64,000 bases of DNA from Pandoraea terrigena (GCF_902459705.1 NZ_CABPRU010000002.1:186001-250000); one strand, 5' to 3'. Counted from the first letter of the stretch, positions 36,448 through 46,543 are shown. Numbers and translations are program-made. The notes: a model not told the origin generated them from the sequence alone.

Positions 36448-37398
36448 TTATGCACGATCCGCCACGCGCTCGCCGAGCAAACCGCTCGGACGGAACACGA
36501 GCACCGCGATCAGGACCACGAAAGCGAACACGTCCTGATAGTTACTGCCGAACACACCGCCGGTCAGATCCCCGATATACCCAGCGCCAAGCGCCTCGAT
36601 CAGGCCGAGCAGCACACCGCCGACCATCGCGCCCTGCAGGTTGCCAATACCGCCGAGCACCGCCGCCGTGAACGCTTTCATCCCGGGAATGAAGCCCATG
36701 TAGAAGTGCACGTTACCGTAGTTCGACGCCATCATCACGCCCGCGAGCGCTGCGAGTCCACCGCCCAGCGCGAACGTTGCGGAGATCACGAAGTTGGGGT
36801 TCACCCCCATGAGGCCCGCGACGTTGCGATTTTCCGCGGTCGCCCGCATGGCGCGGCCGAGCTTGGTACGGTTCACGAGCTGCGTGAGTCCGAACATCAC
36901 GAGGAAGGCAACGACCACGATCACGACACCGGTGCCGTTGGTCACGGCGCCGATCTGGTTACCGTGCTGCGGGATCACGGTCATGGCGTCGGTAGGCAGC
37001 AGTTGCGGGAACGAGAGGGGGTTACGCGACCAGATCAGCATGGCGATCGTCTGCAGGAGCAGCGACACACCGATGGCGGTGATCAGCGGCGCCAGGCGCG
37101 GCGCATTGCGCAACGGCCGGTAGGCCACCCGCTCGATCACGAAGTTGGTCAAGGCACACACGGGCATACACACGAGCGTGGCAATGGCCAGCATGAGCGC
37201 CGGGTTCATGTCCGGCGCGATTTTCAACAACAGGTTGATGGTGGAGAGCGCGACCATCGCGCCGATCATCATCACATCGGCGTGGGCGAAATTGATGATG
37301 CCCAGAATGCCATAAACCATCGTATAGCCCAGTGCAATGATCGCGTAGACGCTGCCAAGCACGAGGCCGTTCAAGATTTGTTGGATAAAGATATCCAT
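36448..37398 (-). CDS. livH: Branched-chain amino acid ABC permease LivH
   Basis: 316-residue permease with about 8 helices. The N-terminal QQILNGLVLGSVYAIIALGY and GILGIINFAHADVMMIGA segments are LivH signatures. The coupling loop is RAMRATAENRNVAGLMGVN. It lies downstream of livK, separated by 212 bases that contain a hairpin, and upstream of livM. Membrane partner of LivM. Confidence 0.95.
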   Translation of the reverse strand: MDIFIQQILNGLVLGSVYAIIALGYTMVYGILGIINFAHADVMMIGAMVALSTINLLLKIAPDMNPALMLAIATLVCMPVCALTNFVIERVAYRPLRNAPRLAPLITAIGVSLLLQTIAMLIWSRNPLSFPQLLPTDAMTVIPQHGNQIGAVTNGTGVVIVVVAFLVMFGLTQLVNRTKLGRAMRATAENRNVAGLMGVNPNFVISATFALGGGLAALAGVMMASNYGNVHFYMGFIPGMKAFTAAVLGGIGNLQGAMVGGVLLGLIEALGAGYIGDLTGGVFGSNYQDVFAFVVLIAVLVFRPSGLLGERVADRA

Positions 37399-37555
37399 GA
37401 AGCTAACTCCTTGTCCCGAGAACGGGCTCTCGACACGCTTGCCCGATCGGGCGCGCGAGGGGGTCGAGAGGACTGCGGGTAATGAGGCGTAATCCTGTGT
37501 CAGGAGGGGGGGCCGTGCCCGTCATGCAGGCACGGCGTCGTTCCGCAGATATAGG

Positions 37556-37588
37556 AACGGCACCGAACGGGTAGGCAGCGGTGCCGTT
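37556..37588 (-). terminator. Intercistronic hairpin between livK and livH
   Basis: A 10-base-pair perfect stem (AACGGCACCG with its complement) and a 13-base loop, 23 bases after the livK stop and ahead of the permease genes. No T run follows on the minus strand, so it probably works as a partial barrier or RNA-stability element, raising the binding protein over the membrane parts. Confidence 0.55.
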
Positions 37589-37610
37589 TCATGGCGCAAG
37601 CGCCCTAGAG

Positions 37611-38819
37611 TTACATCTTCACCACGTCAAGCACGCTCTTCTTCTTGTCCTTGTAGTTGTAGAGCGTGATCACCGGCTCCTTCATGTCGCCCTTGCTGTC
37701 GAAGGCGATGTGGCCAATCACGCCCTTGTAGTCGGTGGCCGGCATGGCCGCCAAAATCTTGGCCGGATCGGTCGAGTTGGCACGCTTCATGGCGTCGATG
37801 ATCACGTTGACGGCGTCATACGTGAACGGGGCGTAGATCTGGATCGGCTGGTTGAAACGGGCTTCATAACGCTTCGCGAAGTCCGCGCCGCCTTCCATCT
37901 TCGACAGCGCCATGCCCGCTTCCGAGCAGACGATGTTGTCGATGGCGTCACCGGCCAGTTCGGCCACCTTGTCGGTACACACGCCGTCGCCGGCCAGCAC
38001 CTTGGCACCGATGCCCAGCTCCTTCGACTGCTTGGCGAACGGGCCGCCGGTGGCATCCATACCGCCGTACATAATGATGTCCGGACGCTCACCCTTGATC
38101 TTCGTCAGAATCGCGCGGAAGTCCGTGGCCTTGTCGTTGGTCGCGTCGTGCGAGAGCACCTTCAGGCCGTTGGCCTTGGCGGTCTTCTCGAACTCGTCGG
38201 CCAAGCCCTTGCCGTAGGCCGTCGCGTCGTCGACGATGGCCACCGACTTGGCGCCCAATGCCTTGGTGGCGTAGTTGGCCAGTGCCGGGCCCTGCTGGGC
38301 GTCGGTGGCCACCACGCGATAGGCCGTCTTGAAGCCCTGCTGGGTGTACGCCGGGTTGGTGGCCGACGGGGAGATCTGCACGATGCCGGCATCGCTGTAG
38401 ATCTTCGACGCCGGGATCGTCGTACCCGAATTCAAGTGGCCCACCACGGCAACGACCTTCTCGTCGACGAGCTTCTGGGCGACCTGCGTTGCGGTCTTCG
38501 GATCGGCCGCGTCATCTTCGGCCAGCAGTTCGAGCTTGACCGGCTTGCCGTCGATGGTCAGACCCGCCTTGTTGGCTTCCTCGATAGCGAGGCGTGCACC
38601 ATTTTCGTTATCTTTGCCCAAGTGAGCAATTTGGCCCGTCAGCGGCGCAACGTGACCAATTTTGACTACAACCGCATCGCCGCCCCCGCTGGCGGCAGTC
38701 GTCGCGGCGGGTGCAGAAGTGGCACCCGAATCGGCCTGCTTTTCTTCCTTCTGACCGCATGCCGCCAACAGCGTCACTGCGGCAACAACGGGCAGTACCT
38801 TCGCGAACTTGAGTTGCAT
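37611..38819 (-). CDS. livK: Branched-chain amino acid binding lipoprotein LivK/LivJ-like
   Basis: 402-residue periplasmic substrate-binding protein of the LivJ/LivK class. A lipoprotein signal peptide ends in LLAA-C21, so the mature protein is membrane-anchored by Cys21. A low-complexity Ala/Thr/Ser linker of about 25 residues follows, then VKIGHVAPLTGQIAHLGKDNENG, the type I fold start, and the ligand-proximal SGTTIPASKIYSDAG. GGAGA precedes the ATG at 38819, favoured over the in-frame start at 38948. First gene of the liv operon. Confidence 0.94.
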   Translation of the reverse strand: MQLKFAKVLPVVAAVTLLAACGQKEEKQADSGATSAPAATTAASGGGDAVVVKIGHVAPLTGQIAHLGKDNENGARLAIEEANKAGLTIDGKPVKLELLAEDDAADPKTATQVAQKLVDEKVVAVVGHLNSGTTIPASKIYSDAGIVQISPSATNPAYTQQGFKTAYRVVATDAQQGPALANYATKALGAKSVAIVDDATAYGKGLADEFEKTAKANGLKVLSHDATNDKATDFRAILTKIKGERPDIIMYGGMDATGGPFAKQSKELGIGAKVLAGDGVCTDKVAELAGDAIDNIVCSEAGMALSKMEGGADFAKRYEARFNQPIQIYAPFTYDAVNVIIDAMKRANSTDPAKILAAMPATDYKGVIGHIAFDSKGDMKEPVITLYNYKDKKKSVLDVVKM

Positions 38820-39446
38820 GTGATTATCTCCAGATTGTCGGCGGATAAATAACGCCAGTAACGCCAATTCAACGTTTCGTATGCGAAACGCGCGCATTGT
38901 AACTCCATTCTTTGCGGATGCGATGCTCGCCGCCACAGGGTTTTCCATAATGGAGGCCTAAGGTTTTATACCGACTTGTGCAACCCGATTTTTTCAAAAG
39001 CGCAACCCTGGATTGGTTAAAGGTTTCACATACCCGTGCGTACCTGCCCGGGTGACGTCATGGTGCAACCGCTGCACCATTCATGGGCCCCACCATTGCA
39101 ATACCTAGATGAGCAATTTATGTGCCACAAAATTTTGAACCCAAACTCTAATTAAGTGAATAAATAAATAATTGACTTTCGGAAAGCCAAATCCTCATTT
39201 TCACGCCAATTCAACATTCACTGAATTGCAAATTGAGGCAAGGGGTTTTATCTACCGAGACATCAAAAATGACAAAATCCGCCGCGCGGATTCTTTGCAT
39301 AATCCGATTCGATAATGCGCCAATACCGCACAGCCAATCCGTGACGCGACCGGCGATTCAGCGAGTGACGCCGAACTTACGTCAGGGGGGACCGACGTGC
39401 ACCGACTTGGGGGACAGGCTTGGGGAGAGGAAGGGGAAACGAGGCA
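38820..39446. promoter_or_regulatory. Long AT-richer regulatory region upstream of livK
   Basis: About 0.6 kb without a credible gene, clearly more A/T-rich than its flanks, especially 39120-39330. It is the upstream region of livK. It contains the inverted repeat at 39060-39080 and a palindromic CTTTCGGAAAG at 39176-39186. Promoter elements cannot be fixed by eye. Confidence 0.45.
39060..39080. promoter_or_regulatory. 8-base inverted repeat, operator candidate upstream of livK
   Basis: ATGGTGCA and TGCACCAT are separated by 5 bases, a perfect dyad about 240 bases before the livK start. The size and spacing suit a dimeric regulator. No regulator gene is adjacent. Confidence 0.45.
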
Positions 39447-39483
39447 TAAAAAAACCGGGGCCGTACGGTACGGCACCCGGTTT
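39447..39483 (-). terminator. Intrinsic terminator of fkpB-ispH
   Basis: On the minus strand, 54 bases after the ispH stop, AACCGGGTGCCGTAC pairs with GTACGGCCCCGGTT (one mismatch) and is followed by a run of seven T. A strong Rho-independent terminator. Confidence 0.85.
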
Positions 39484-39536
39484 GCCGGCCACGCGGCGTT
39501 ACCGCTGGCCGATCGGTCCTGCTGCGATGATGGCGC

Positions 39537-40511
39537 TTAGCCGGCGATCACCGGCGCAAGGCCCTTGGGAAGGGGAAACGCAATATTCTCCTCCACGCCG
39601 TCGAGCACCTTGACCTGGTTGACGCCCAGCTCACGCAGACGCGAGACGATCGATTGCGCCAGCACTTCCGGGGCCGACGCCCCCGCCGTCACGCCGATCC
39701 GGCGCTTGCCGTCGAACCATTCCGGCTTGAGTTGCTCCGGCGCGTCGATCATGTAGGCGGGCACGCCCATCTTCTCGGCCACTTCGCGCAGGCGATTGGA
39801 GTTGGAACTGTTCGGGCTGCCGACCACCACCACCACGTCGCACTGCGGCGCCATGAACTTCACGGCATCCTGGCGATTCTGCGTGGCGTAACAGATGTCC
39901 TGCTTCTTCGGCTCGGTAATCGATGGAAAGCGCTGCTTGAGCGCGTTGATCACCTCGGCGGCATCGTCGACGGACAGTGTCGTTTGCGTCACGTAGGCGA
40001 GCTTGCCCTCGTCTGCCACCTGTAGTGCCAGCACGTCGTCGATCGTCTCGACAAGGAACATGCCCTCGCCCGACTGGCCCATCGTGCCTTCCACTTCAGG
40101 ATGTCCCTTGTGGCCGATCATGATGATCTCCAGCCCCTGGCTACGCATCTTCGCAACCTCGACGTGCACCTTCGTGACGAGCGGGCAGGTCGCGTCGAAA
40201 ACGCGCAGACCCCGCGCCTCCGCTTCGGCGCGCACGGCCTGCGACACACCGTGGGCGCTGAAAATCAGCGTGTTGCCGGCTGGCACGTCGGTCAGCGCTT
40301 CGACGAAAATCGCGCCCTTCTTGCGCAGGTTGTCGACGACGTACGCGTTGTGCACGATCTCATGGCGCACGTAAATCGGCGCGCCATACATCGCGAGCGC
40401 GCGCTCGACAATCTCGATTGCACGGTCGACGCCCGCGCAAAAACCGCGCGGTTGAGCCAGTAGGATTTCCGCATCCGACAGGGTCGGTGCTACGACTTGG
40501 GTGGCGCTCAT
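39537..40511 (-). CDS. ispH: 4-hydroxy-3-methylbut-2-enyl diphosphate reductase IspH (LytB)
   Basis: 324-residue last enzyme of the MEP isoprenoid pathway, making IPP and DMAPP. The [4Fe-4S] ligands are C25 ([13 protein letters not shown]), C108 (FDATCPLV) and C206 ([10 protein letters not shown]). [16 protein letters not shown] and [11 protein letters not shown] are the usual substrate-site loops. It begins 8 bases after the fkpB stop; fkpB-ispH adjacency is conserved in many proteobacteria. Confidence 0.97.
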   Translation of the reverse strand: MSATQVVAPTLSDAEILLAQPRGFCAGVDRAIEIVERALAMYGAPIYVRHEIVHNAYVVDNLRKKGAIFVEALTDVPAGNTLIFSAHGVSQAVRAEAEARGLRVFDATCPLVTKVHVEVAKMRSQGLEIIMIGHKGHPEVEGTMGQSGEGMFLVETIDDVLALQVADEGKLAYVTQTTLSVDDAAEVINALKQRFPSITEPKKQDICYATQNRQDAVKFMAPQCDVVVVVGSPNSSNSNRLREVAEKMGVPAYMIDAPEQLKPEWFDGKRRIGVTAGASAPEVLAQSIVSRLRELGVNQVKVLDGVEENIAFPLPKGLAPVIAG

Positions 40512-40519
40512 TTCGATTC

Positions 40520-40975
40520 CTACAGAATGCCGATAATCTGGACTTCGAACACGATCGGCTGGCCGGCCAGCGGGTGATTGAAGTCGAACAAGGCCCAGCC
40601 GTCGCCCAACTCACGCAGGATGCCCGCGTAGCGGCCGCCGCTCGGCGCGTTGAACTCGACCAGATCGCCAACGCTGTAGGCTTCGCCGAAGTTACTGTTT
40701 TCCTGCAGCGTCTTCATCGAAACGCGTTGCAGCAGCTCCGGGTTGCGCGGGCCGAACGCGTTTTCGGGCGCCAGGTCGATCCGGCGTCGCTCCCCCACCG
40801 TCATTCCCCGCAGCGCCTGTTCCAGCGTCGGCGCCATCTGGCCGCCACCCAGCTGCAGCGTCGCCGGCGTACCTTCAAAGGTGTTGACAATGTCCGCACC
40901 GTCGGGCGCGGCGATCCGGTAGTGGAGCGTCAGATAGGAATCATCTTGAACCACAGGGGTTACGGCAGAACTCAT
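40520..40975 (-). CDS. fkpB: FKBP-type peptidyl-prolyl isomerase, SlpA/FkpB-like
   Basis: 151-residue cytoplasmic PPIase/chaperone of the SlyD/FkpB class. The FKBP half is [22 protein letters not shown], then an inserted chaperone flap, then [24 protein letters not shown], where the FDFNHPLAG motif is the class hallmark. No His-rich metal-binding tail, unlike SlyD. Co-transcribed with ispH. Confidence 0.94.
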   Translation of the reverse strand: MSSAVTPVVQDDSYLTLHYRIAAPDGADIVNTFEGTPATLQLGGGQMAPTLEQALRGMTVGERRRIDLAPENAFGPRNPELLQRVSMKTLQENSNFGEAYSVGDLVEFNAPSGGRYAGILRELGDGWALFDFNHPLAGQPIVFEVQIIGIL

Positions 40976-41135
40976 GGGGGTCTCACAGCAAGGTCAAGCT
41001 AATATTGTAAATGACGGCGCGTTGCGCGTCCGGCTCCCCATCGAAGCGCCCTCGATTTTTTCCCGTCGACGGTACTGTTTGTGATTCGTGACACCCGCGA
41101 TCATGCGCGCGACCGTGTCCGCCTCTGGAGTCGTC

Positions 41136-41810
41136 ATGTCCATCGCCCAATGGCCGCTCGCCGAGCGTCCCCGTGAAAAAATGCTGGCCCGCGGCGCCAG
41201 CGCCCTGTCCGATGCCGAGTTGCTCGCGATCCTGCTGCGTACGGGCTCGCACGGGCGAAATGCCGTCGATCTCGGTCGCGAATTGCTGGCGCGAAGCGGA
41301 TCGCTCACGCGGCTGCTTGCCACGCCGTTCGAGACGTTGCGGCAAATTCCCGGGCTGGGTCAGGCCAAGGTCCTCCAATTTCAGGCGGCCCTCGAAGTGG
41401 CGCGCCGCATGCTGGGTGAAGGCATGCAGTCCGGCAATCTGCTCGATTCCCCGGCCCGCGTGCACGACTATCTGCGCCTCACGTTGCAGGATCGATCGCG
41501 CGAGCGCTTCGCCTGCCTCTTTCTTGACGCCGCGCACCGGTTGATCAGCACCCGTGTCATGTTCGAGGGAACGCTCACGCAGACCTGCGCCTATCCGCGC
41601 GAGATCGTGCGCGCCGCGCTCGACGTCCACGCCGCGGCCGTCATCGTTGCGCACAACCATCCGTCCGGCACGCCCACCCCGAGCGCGGCCGATCTGGCAC
41701 TCACCCGCCAGTTGGGCGACGCGCTGGCACTGCTGGAAATCCGGCTTCTCGACCATTTCATCGTGGCCGGGGCCGGCGTTTACTCCCTCGCGGAGCACGG
41801 CGATCTGTGA
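41136..41810 (+). CDS. radC: RadC family protein (JAB-domain)
   Basis: 224-residue protein. The N-terminal HhH-like part has LSDAELLAILLRTG and LRQIPGLGQAKVLQF. The C-terminal JAMM/MPN+ metalloprotease-like domain carries the zinc motif VIVAHNHPSGTPTPSAAD. The role in DNA repair, once proposed, is doubtful. GGAG before ATG 41136 fixes the start over the upstream GTG at 41088. It precedes rpmB-rpmG, an order common in proteobacteria. Confidence 0.93.
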   Translation: MSIAQWPLAERPREKMLARGASALSDAELLAILLRTGSHGRNAVDLGRELLARSGSLTRLLATPFETLRQIPGLGQAKVLQFQAALEVARRMLGEGMQSGNLLDSPARVHDYLRLTLQDRSRERFACLFLDAAHRLISTRVMFEGTLTQTCAYPREIVRAALDVHAAAVIVAHNHPSGTPTPSAADLALTRQLGDALALLEIRLLDHFIVAGAGVYSLAEHGDL

Positions 41811-41944
41811 CGCTGTACAACACTTGCCCAGAATTTTGGCACCCGGGTCGCGTTCGCGCTGCGCTTGCGCTATAATCCGACCCTTCCCCGAATCTCCGAC
41901 AGACGTTTCCCGCCAGGGACTCGCGTCCTAAATCTCGAAAGCGA

Positions 41945-41974
41945 TTGATTTGTCTGGGATTTTTGTGGTATCAT
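41945..41974 (+). promoter_or_regulatory. Probable rpmB-rpmG promoter
   Basis: TTGATT at 41945-41950 and TATCAT at 41969-41974 with 18-base spacing, about 60 bases before the L28 ATG. A second TATAAT at 41871-41876 without a clear -35 may be another promoter. Confidence 0.6.
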
Positions 41975-42033
41975 CGCGGTCTGTCTTTTCGACTCACCTT
42001 TTTTTACACAGAATTCTGGGTTAGGAGTGCTTC

Positions 42034-42267
42034 ATGGCACGCGTATGTCAAGTGACCGGGAAAGCGCCGATGGTCGGCAACAACGTTTCCCACGCCAACA
42101 ACAAAACCAAGCGTCGTTTTCTTCCGAACTTGCAAAATCGCCGGTTCTGGGTTGAGAGCGAAAACCGCTTTGTGCGCCTGCGCATTTCGAAGGCCGGCCT
42201 GCGCCTGATCGATAAGAACGGCATTGATGCTGTTCTGGCGGACCTGCGTTCGCGCAGCGCCATCTAA
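42034..42267 (+). CDS. rpmB: 50S ribosomal protein L28
   Basis: 77-residue large-subunit protein starting [23 protein letters not shown], the L28 hallmark, with the basic [17 protein letters not shown] core. Begins the rpmB-rpmG operon, with AGGAG upstream. The zinc-binding Cys pairs of some L28 versions are absent. Confidence 0.98.
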   Translation: MARVCQVTGKAPMVGNNVSHANNKTKRRFLPNLQNRRFWVESENRFVRLRISKAGLRLIDKNGIDAVLADLRSRSAI

Positions 42268-42283
42268 GTTTTAGGAGATCATC

Positions 42284-42451
42284 ATGGCAAAAGGCGCTCG
42301 CGACAAGATTAAGCTGGAATCGACCGCTGGCACGGGTCATTTCTACACGACCACCAAGAACAAGCGTACCCATCCGGAAAAGATGGAAATCAGCAAGTTC
42401 GATCCGGTGGCTCGTAAGCACGTGGCCTACAAGGAAACCAAGATCAAATAA
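42284..42451 (+). CDS. rpmG: 50S ribosomal protein L33
   Basis: 55-residue protein, [18 protein letters not shown] followed by [10 protein letters not shown], the complete L33. It has no cysteines in the usual zinc-ribbon positions, so this is the C-minus form that works without zinc. TAGGAGAT precedes the ATG, 16 bases after the rpmB stop. The intrinsic terminator at 42495 closes the operon. Confidence 0.98.
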   Translation: MAKGARDKIKLESTAGTGHFYTTTKNKRTHPEKMEISKFDPVARKHVAYKETKIK

Positions 42452-42494
42452 GATCAACAGGTTTTCTCGCAGCGGTTCGCTGCTGCGTTCGATA

Positions 42495-42516
42495 CCCCGC
42501 CCCAGGCGGGGTTTTT
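42495..42516 (+). terminator. Intrinsic terminator of rpmB-rpmG
   Basis: A CCCCGCC/GGCGGGG hairpin with a short loop followed by five T, 43 bases after the L33 stop. Confidence 0.9.
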
Positions 42517-42693
42517 CATTTGGGCGTCCCGAAATTCGCAATGCTACGCTATGCGTAGTTACGCAACACAGAATTTCTCCGATGTGCGCATAGGGTCATA
42601 TGTCGCGCGCGTATTGACTCGCTATACTGGCTCATTTCCCATCACGAGAATCGCACCACGCCCGTGGCGTCGATTCCAGAGAGCGCGCGTATC

Positions 42694-44298
42694 ATGAATT
42701 TCGATGTCGTCATCGTCGGCAGTGGGCTCGCCGGCCAGTCCGTCGCCCTGCATCTGGCCCAAACCTGCCGTGTGGCGCTGGTCGCCAAACGCCCCATGCC
42801 CGAAGGGGCCAGCGACTGGGCGCAAGGCGGTATCGCCGCCGTGCTCGACTCGACCGACAGCGTCGACGAGCATGTCGCGGACACCCTCATTGCCGGCGCC
42901 GACCTGTGCGACGAAGCCGCCACGCGATTCATCGTCGAACACAGCCGCGAAGCCATCGAATGGCTCATCGCGCAAGGCGTGCCTTTCACCCGCGACGACG
43001 CCGCCGAACTAGGCTTCCACCTGACGCGCGAAGGCGGCCACAGTCATCGTCGCATCATTCATGCGGCCGACGCTACCGGGCACGCGGTGATCGCCACGCT
43101 CACCGAGCGAGTGCGCAAGCATCCGAACATCACCGTCTTAGAAAACCACTTCGCAGTCGATCTGATCACCTCCGACCGCGACGACGCGGCACCGACGGCC
43201 GGGCGTCATTGCCAAGGCCTGTACGTGCAGGATCTCGGCACCGGCGAGGTTCACGCCATGACGGCGCGCCACACGGTGCTGGCCACCGGCGGTGCGGGAA
43301 AGGTGTATCTCTACACGACCAACCCCGACACCGCGACTGGCGACGGCATCGCGATGGCCTGGCGTGCCGGTTGCCGCATCGCGAACATGGAGTTCATCCA
43401 GTTCCACCCGACCTGCCTTTATCATCCGTACGCCAAGTCCTTCCTGATCACGGAAGCCGTGCGTGGTGAAGGCGGACGCCTGGTGTTGCCGGACGGCACG
43501 CGCTTCATGCTGCAACACGACCCGCGCGCCGAACTGGCGCCGCGCGACATCGTGGCCCGAGCCATCGACTTCGAGATGAAAAAGCACGGCCTGGACTGCG
43601 TGTACCTCGACATCAGTCATCAAAGTCCCGAATTTCTGCAAGAGCACTTCCCCACGATCCTGGCACGCTGCGCCGAGCTGGGCATCGACATCACGAAGCA
43701 ACCGATTCCGGTGGTGCCGGCTGCGCACTATACGTGCGGCGGCATCGTCACCGACATGCGCGGCCGCACGGACCTGCCAGGACTCTATGCCGTCGGCGAA
43801 GCGACCTACACCGGCCTGCATGGTGCCAACCGTCTCGCCAGCAATTCGTTGCTGGAATGCCTGGTGCTCGGCAAGGCCACTGCCGAAGATATCCAGCGAG
43901 AAGAAGCGACGACGCCCGCGCCAGCAGATGTCCCCGCGTGGGATGAAAGCCGTGTCTCGGATGCCGACGAAGAAGTCGTCGTCGCGCATAACTGGGACGA
44001 ACTGCGTCGCATGATGTGGAATTACGTCGGCATTGTGCGTACGACCAAACGGCTGGAGCGGGCGCAGCATCGAATTGCCCTGCTGCGCGAGGAGATTACC
44101 GAGTACTACGCGAACTTCCGTGTGAGCCGCGATCTGCTGGAATTACGCAACCTGGTCGACGTCGCGTCGCTGATCGTCGACAGTGCCCTGTCGCGCCACG
44201 AAAGTCGCGGTCTGCACTTCTCGCGAGACTTCCCGGACACCCTGCCGAAAGCCCTCCCGACAGTGCTTTCCCCTGCATTACCGCGCCGCACTCGCTGA
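42694..44298 (+). CDS. nadB: L-aspartate oxidase NadB
   Basis: 534-residue FAD enzyme oxidising aspartate to iminoaspartate, first step of de novo NAD synthesis. The FAD Rossmann motif is VVIVGSGLAGQSVALHLA. The active-site regions include GGHSHRRIIHAADATG, MEFIQFHPTCLY and the capping-domain EAVRGEGGRLVL. The C-terminal helical domain is MWNYVGIVRTTKRLERAQ. The start at 42694 is preferred over the GTG at 42664. It is convergent with nadA-nadC, so the pathway's three genes are clustered but in two units. Confidence 0.96.
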   Translation: MNFDVVIVGSGLAGQSVALHLAQTCRVALVAKRPMPEGASDWAQGGIAAVLDSTDSVDEHVADTLIAGADLCDEAATRFIVEHSREAIEWLIAQGVPFTRDDAAELGFHLTREGGHSHRRIIHAADATGHAVIATLTERVRKHPNITVLENHFAVDLITSDRDDAAPTAGRHCQGLYVQDLGTGEVHAMTARHTVLATGGAGKVYLYTTNPDTATGDGIAMAWRAGCRIANMEFIQFHPTCLYHPYAKSFLITEAVRGEGGRLVLPDGTRFMLQHDPRAELAPRDIVARAIDFEMKKHGLDCVYLDISHQSPEFLQEHFPTILARCAELGIDITKQPIPVVPAAHYTCGGIVTDMRGRTDLPGLYAVGEATYTGLHGANRLASNSLLECLVLGKATAEDIQREEATTPAPADVPAWDESRVSDADEEVVVAHNWDELRRMMWNYVGIVRTTKRLERAQHRIALLREEITEYYANFRVSRDLLELRNLVDVASLIVDSALSRHESRGLHFSRDFPDTLPKALPTVLSPALPRRTR

Positions 44299-44350
44299 TC
44301 GGCGACCGATCCGCTCACACCGCGCGCACGGCTGCACCGGCGAAAGCAAG

Positions 44351-44380
44351 AAGGCCGCAGGGGGTTACCCCTGCGGCCTT
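44351..44380. terminator. Bidirectional terminator between nadB and nadC
   Basis: A 12-base-pair perfect stem (AAGGCCGCAGGG with its complement) and a 6-base loop, between convergent stops at 44298 and 44413. Only a short T/A flank is visible. Confidence 0.75.
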
Positions 44381-44412
44381 CGATCTTCCGGCCTGACGAG
44401 CGCGAACGGCGC

Positions 44413-45318
44413 CTACCCCACCGTCTCCAGAATTCGCATCGAATAATCGGTGGCGCGGACATCCTTGGTAAGTCCACCGACGGAAATCCGATCGACGCCT
44501 GTCTCCGCAATCGCGCGCAACGTTTCCAGACTGATCCCGCCCGAGGCCTCCAGCACGGCGCGCCCGTCCGTCACGCGAGCCGCTTCACGCATCATTTCCA
44601 ACGTGAAGTTATCAAGCAGGATCGAAGTCGCACCGCACTCCAGCGCCGTTTCAAGCTCTTCGAGCGACTCCACCTCGATCTGCACCGGCGCGCCGTCTGC
44701 CAGGCGGTCGGCGTTCGCCAACACCTGGCGAATGCCGCCCGCCGCCGCGATGTGGTTCTCCTTGATGAGGATGCCGTCGTAGAGCGCCAGACGCTGATTC
44801 GCCCCGCCGCCCACGCGCACCGCGAATTTCTGTGCGAGACGCAGGCCAGGCAACGTCTTGCGCGTATCCAGTACCCTCGCCTTCGTGCCCTCAACGATAT
44901 CGGCATAACGACGCACGGCTGTCGCCACGCCAGAAAGCAACTGGAGGAAGTTCATTGACGTTCGCTCGCCCGTGAGCAGCGCGCGCGCCGGGCCATGAAT
45001 GTCGCATACGGCCGAGTCGGGCGTCATGCGCTCACCTTCACGGTAGTGCCACTGAATGCGCACCGACGCATCAACGCCTTGCATGCATCGCTCGAACCAG
45101 CGCACGCCACACAGCACCGCCGACTCGCGCACGATGACGCGCGCGTGCGCCATTTCCTCGGACGGCACGAGCAGGCCGGTCAAATCGCCGGCGCCGATGT
45201 CTTCGGCGAGCGCATCGCGTACGTTGCGCGTGAGCGCCGCCTCGAGCGGTTCGCCGAAGATGGCGAAGACGGGCGAAACGGCCTCGTCGGCACTCAGGAT
45301 CCTGGATGACGTCATCAT
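44413..45318 (-). CDS. nadC: Nicotinate-nucleotide pyrophosphorylase (quinolinate PRTase) NadC
   Basis: 301-residue enzyme converting quinolinate and PRPP to NaMN. It has [17 protein letters not shown] at the N-terminus, the active-site [16 protein letters not shown], and [22 protein letters not shown] with the PRPP-binding RK/TLPGLR motif. The substrate-binding [10 protein letters not shown] comes later. The start overlaps the nadA stop (ATGA; a second ATG follows at once), so nadA-nadC are coupled. Confidence 0.96.
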   Translation of the reverse strand: MMTSSRILSADEAVSPVFAIFGEPLEAALTRNVRDALAEDIGAGDLTGLLVPSEEMAHARVIVRESAVLCGVRWFERCMQGVDASVRIQWHYREGERMTPDSAVCDIHGPARALLTGERTSMNFLQLLSGVATAVRRYADIVEGTKARVLDTRKTLPGLRLAQKFAVRVGGGANQRLALYDGILIKENHIAAAGGIRQVLANADRLADGAPVQIEVESLEELETALECGATSILLDNFTLEMMREAARVTDGRAVLEASGGISLETLRAIAETGVDRISVGGLTKDVRATDYSMRILETVG

Positions 45319-46448
45319 GCGGGGCCCACTCCGGCAAACAATGCGCCGTCACGCGCAAAATCACCGCTGGCGCGAACGTTCTGCTTGCGCGCCTCGGCGA
45401 ACTTCAGCATCCGGTCGATACAGGTATGGGCGCGACGGCCGATCTGCGCATCGACGTGAATCTCGTTGTGCCCGGTTGCCAGCACGTCGGCCAGGTTCTG
45501 CAGACTGTTCATCGCCATCCACGGGCAGTGCGCGCAGCTCTTGCACGTGGCGCTGTTGCCGGCTGTCGGCGCTTCGATGAAACGCTTGCCCGGCGCCGCG
45601 GCGCGCATCTTGTGCAAAATGCCGTTGTCGGTCGCCACGATGAATTCGGTCGCATCCATCGTCTGGGCGGCCGTGATCATCTGCGACGTCGAACCGACCA
45701 CGTCGGCCTGCTCGACCACCGAGGCAGGCGACTCCGGATGTACCAGCACCTTGGCGTTCGGAAACTCACGACGCAGCAATTCCAGCTCGGTGCCCTTGAA
45801 TTCGTCGTGCACCAGACAGGCGCCTTGCCACAGCAGCATGTCGGCCCCCGTCTGCTTCTGGACATAACTGCCCAGGTGGCGATCCGGCGCCCAGAGAATC
45901 TTCTTCCCCTGCGCGTGCAGATGCGCGACGATTTCCAACCCGATCGACGACGTCACCATCCAGTCGGCCCGCGCCTTCACGGCAGCACTGGTATTCGCGT
46001 AGACCACGACCGTACGGTCGGGGTGCGCATCGCAGAAGGCGGCGAATTCGTCGGCGGGGCAGCCCAGATCGAGCGAGCAGGTCGCGTCGAGGTCTGGCAT
46101 CAAAACGCGTTTTTCGGGACTGAGAATCTTCGATGTCTCGCCCATGAAGCGAACGCCGGCCACCACCAGCGTCTTGGCCGGATGGTCGCGGCCGAAGCGC
46201 GCCATCTCGAGCGAATCAGCCACGCAACCGCCCGTCTCCTCGGCAAGATCCTGCAAGTCGGCGTCGACGTAGTAATGGGCCACCAACACGGCGTCCTGCT
46301 CAACGAGCAGGCGCTTGATTCGGGCCTTGAGCGCCGCGCGTTCTGCTTGCGACGGCGCCTCCGGGACACGTGCCCACGCATGGGCAACGCACGTGGCGCC
46401 GCTCGGTGCGGGGCGCTCGAATGCTACGGATTTGATTGAGGCGTTCAT
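45315..46448 (-). CDS. nadA: Quinolinate synthase NadA
   Basis: 377-residue [4Fe-4S] enzyme that condenses iminoaspartate with DHAP into quinolinate. The cluster ligands by spacing to E. coli NadA (113/200/297) are C124 (DATCSLD), C211 ([11 protein letters not shown]) and C308 (CKSCAHCPW). The [14 protein letters not shown] segment is the family signature. The ATG at 46448 is chosen over an upstream frame reaching 46484. Its product feeds NadC, encoded by the coupled next gene. Confidence 0.96.
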   Translation of the reverse strand: MNASIKSVAFERPAPSGATCVAHAWARVPEAPSQAERAALKARIKRLLVEQDAVLVAHYYVDADLQDLAEETGGCVADSLEMARFGRDHPAKTLVVAGVRFMGETSKILSPEKRVLMPDLDATCSLDLGCPADEFAAFCDAHPDRTVVVYANTSAAVKARADWMVTSSIGLEIVAHLHAQGKKILWAPDRHLGSYVQKQTGADMLLWQGACLVHDEFKGTELELLRREFPNAKVLVHPESPASVVEQADVVGSTSQMITAAQTMDATEFIVATDNGILHKMRAAAPGKRFIEAPTAGNSATCKSCAHCPWMAMNSLQNLADVLATGHNEIHVDAQIGRRAHTCIDRMLKFAEARKQNVRASGDFARDGALFAGVGPA

Positions 46449-46481
46449 TTTCACGTGGCCCGCGGGGGGGACCGGGAATGA

Positions 46482-46507
46482 CAAAACCCCGCCTTGGCGG
46501 GGTTTTG
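46482..46507 (-). terminator. Intrinsic terminator after the desaturase gene
   Basis: A CAAAACCCCGCC/GGCGGGGTTTTG stem with a 2-base loop, 37 bases after the minus-strand desaturase stop and 33 bases before the nadA start. A T-rich arm follows the GC core. It insulates nadA-nadC from the desaturase transcript. Confidence 0.85.
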
Positions 46508-46543
46508 ATTATGCGTCAAAAATGGATTTCTGGCTGAGCCCGT

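Noticed and set aside
34489..37482. A 997-codon open frame on the plus strand
   Set aside because: It runs antisense to livG, livM and livH, is dominated by Arg, His, Asp and Glu as shadow frames in GC-rich DNA are, and resembles no protein.
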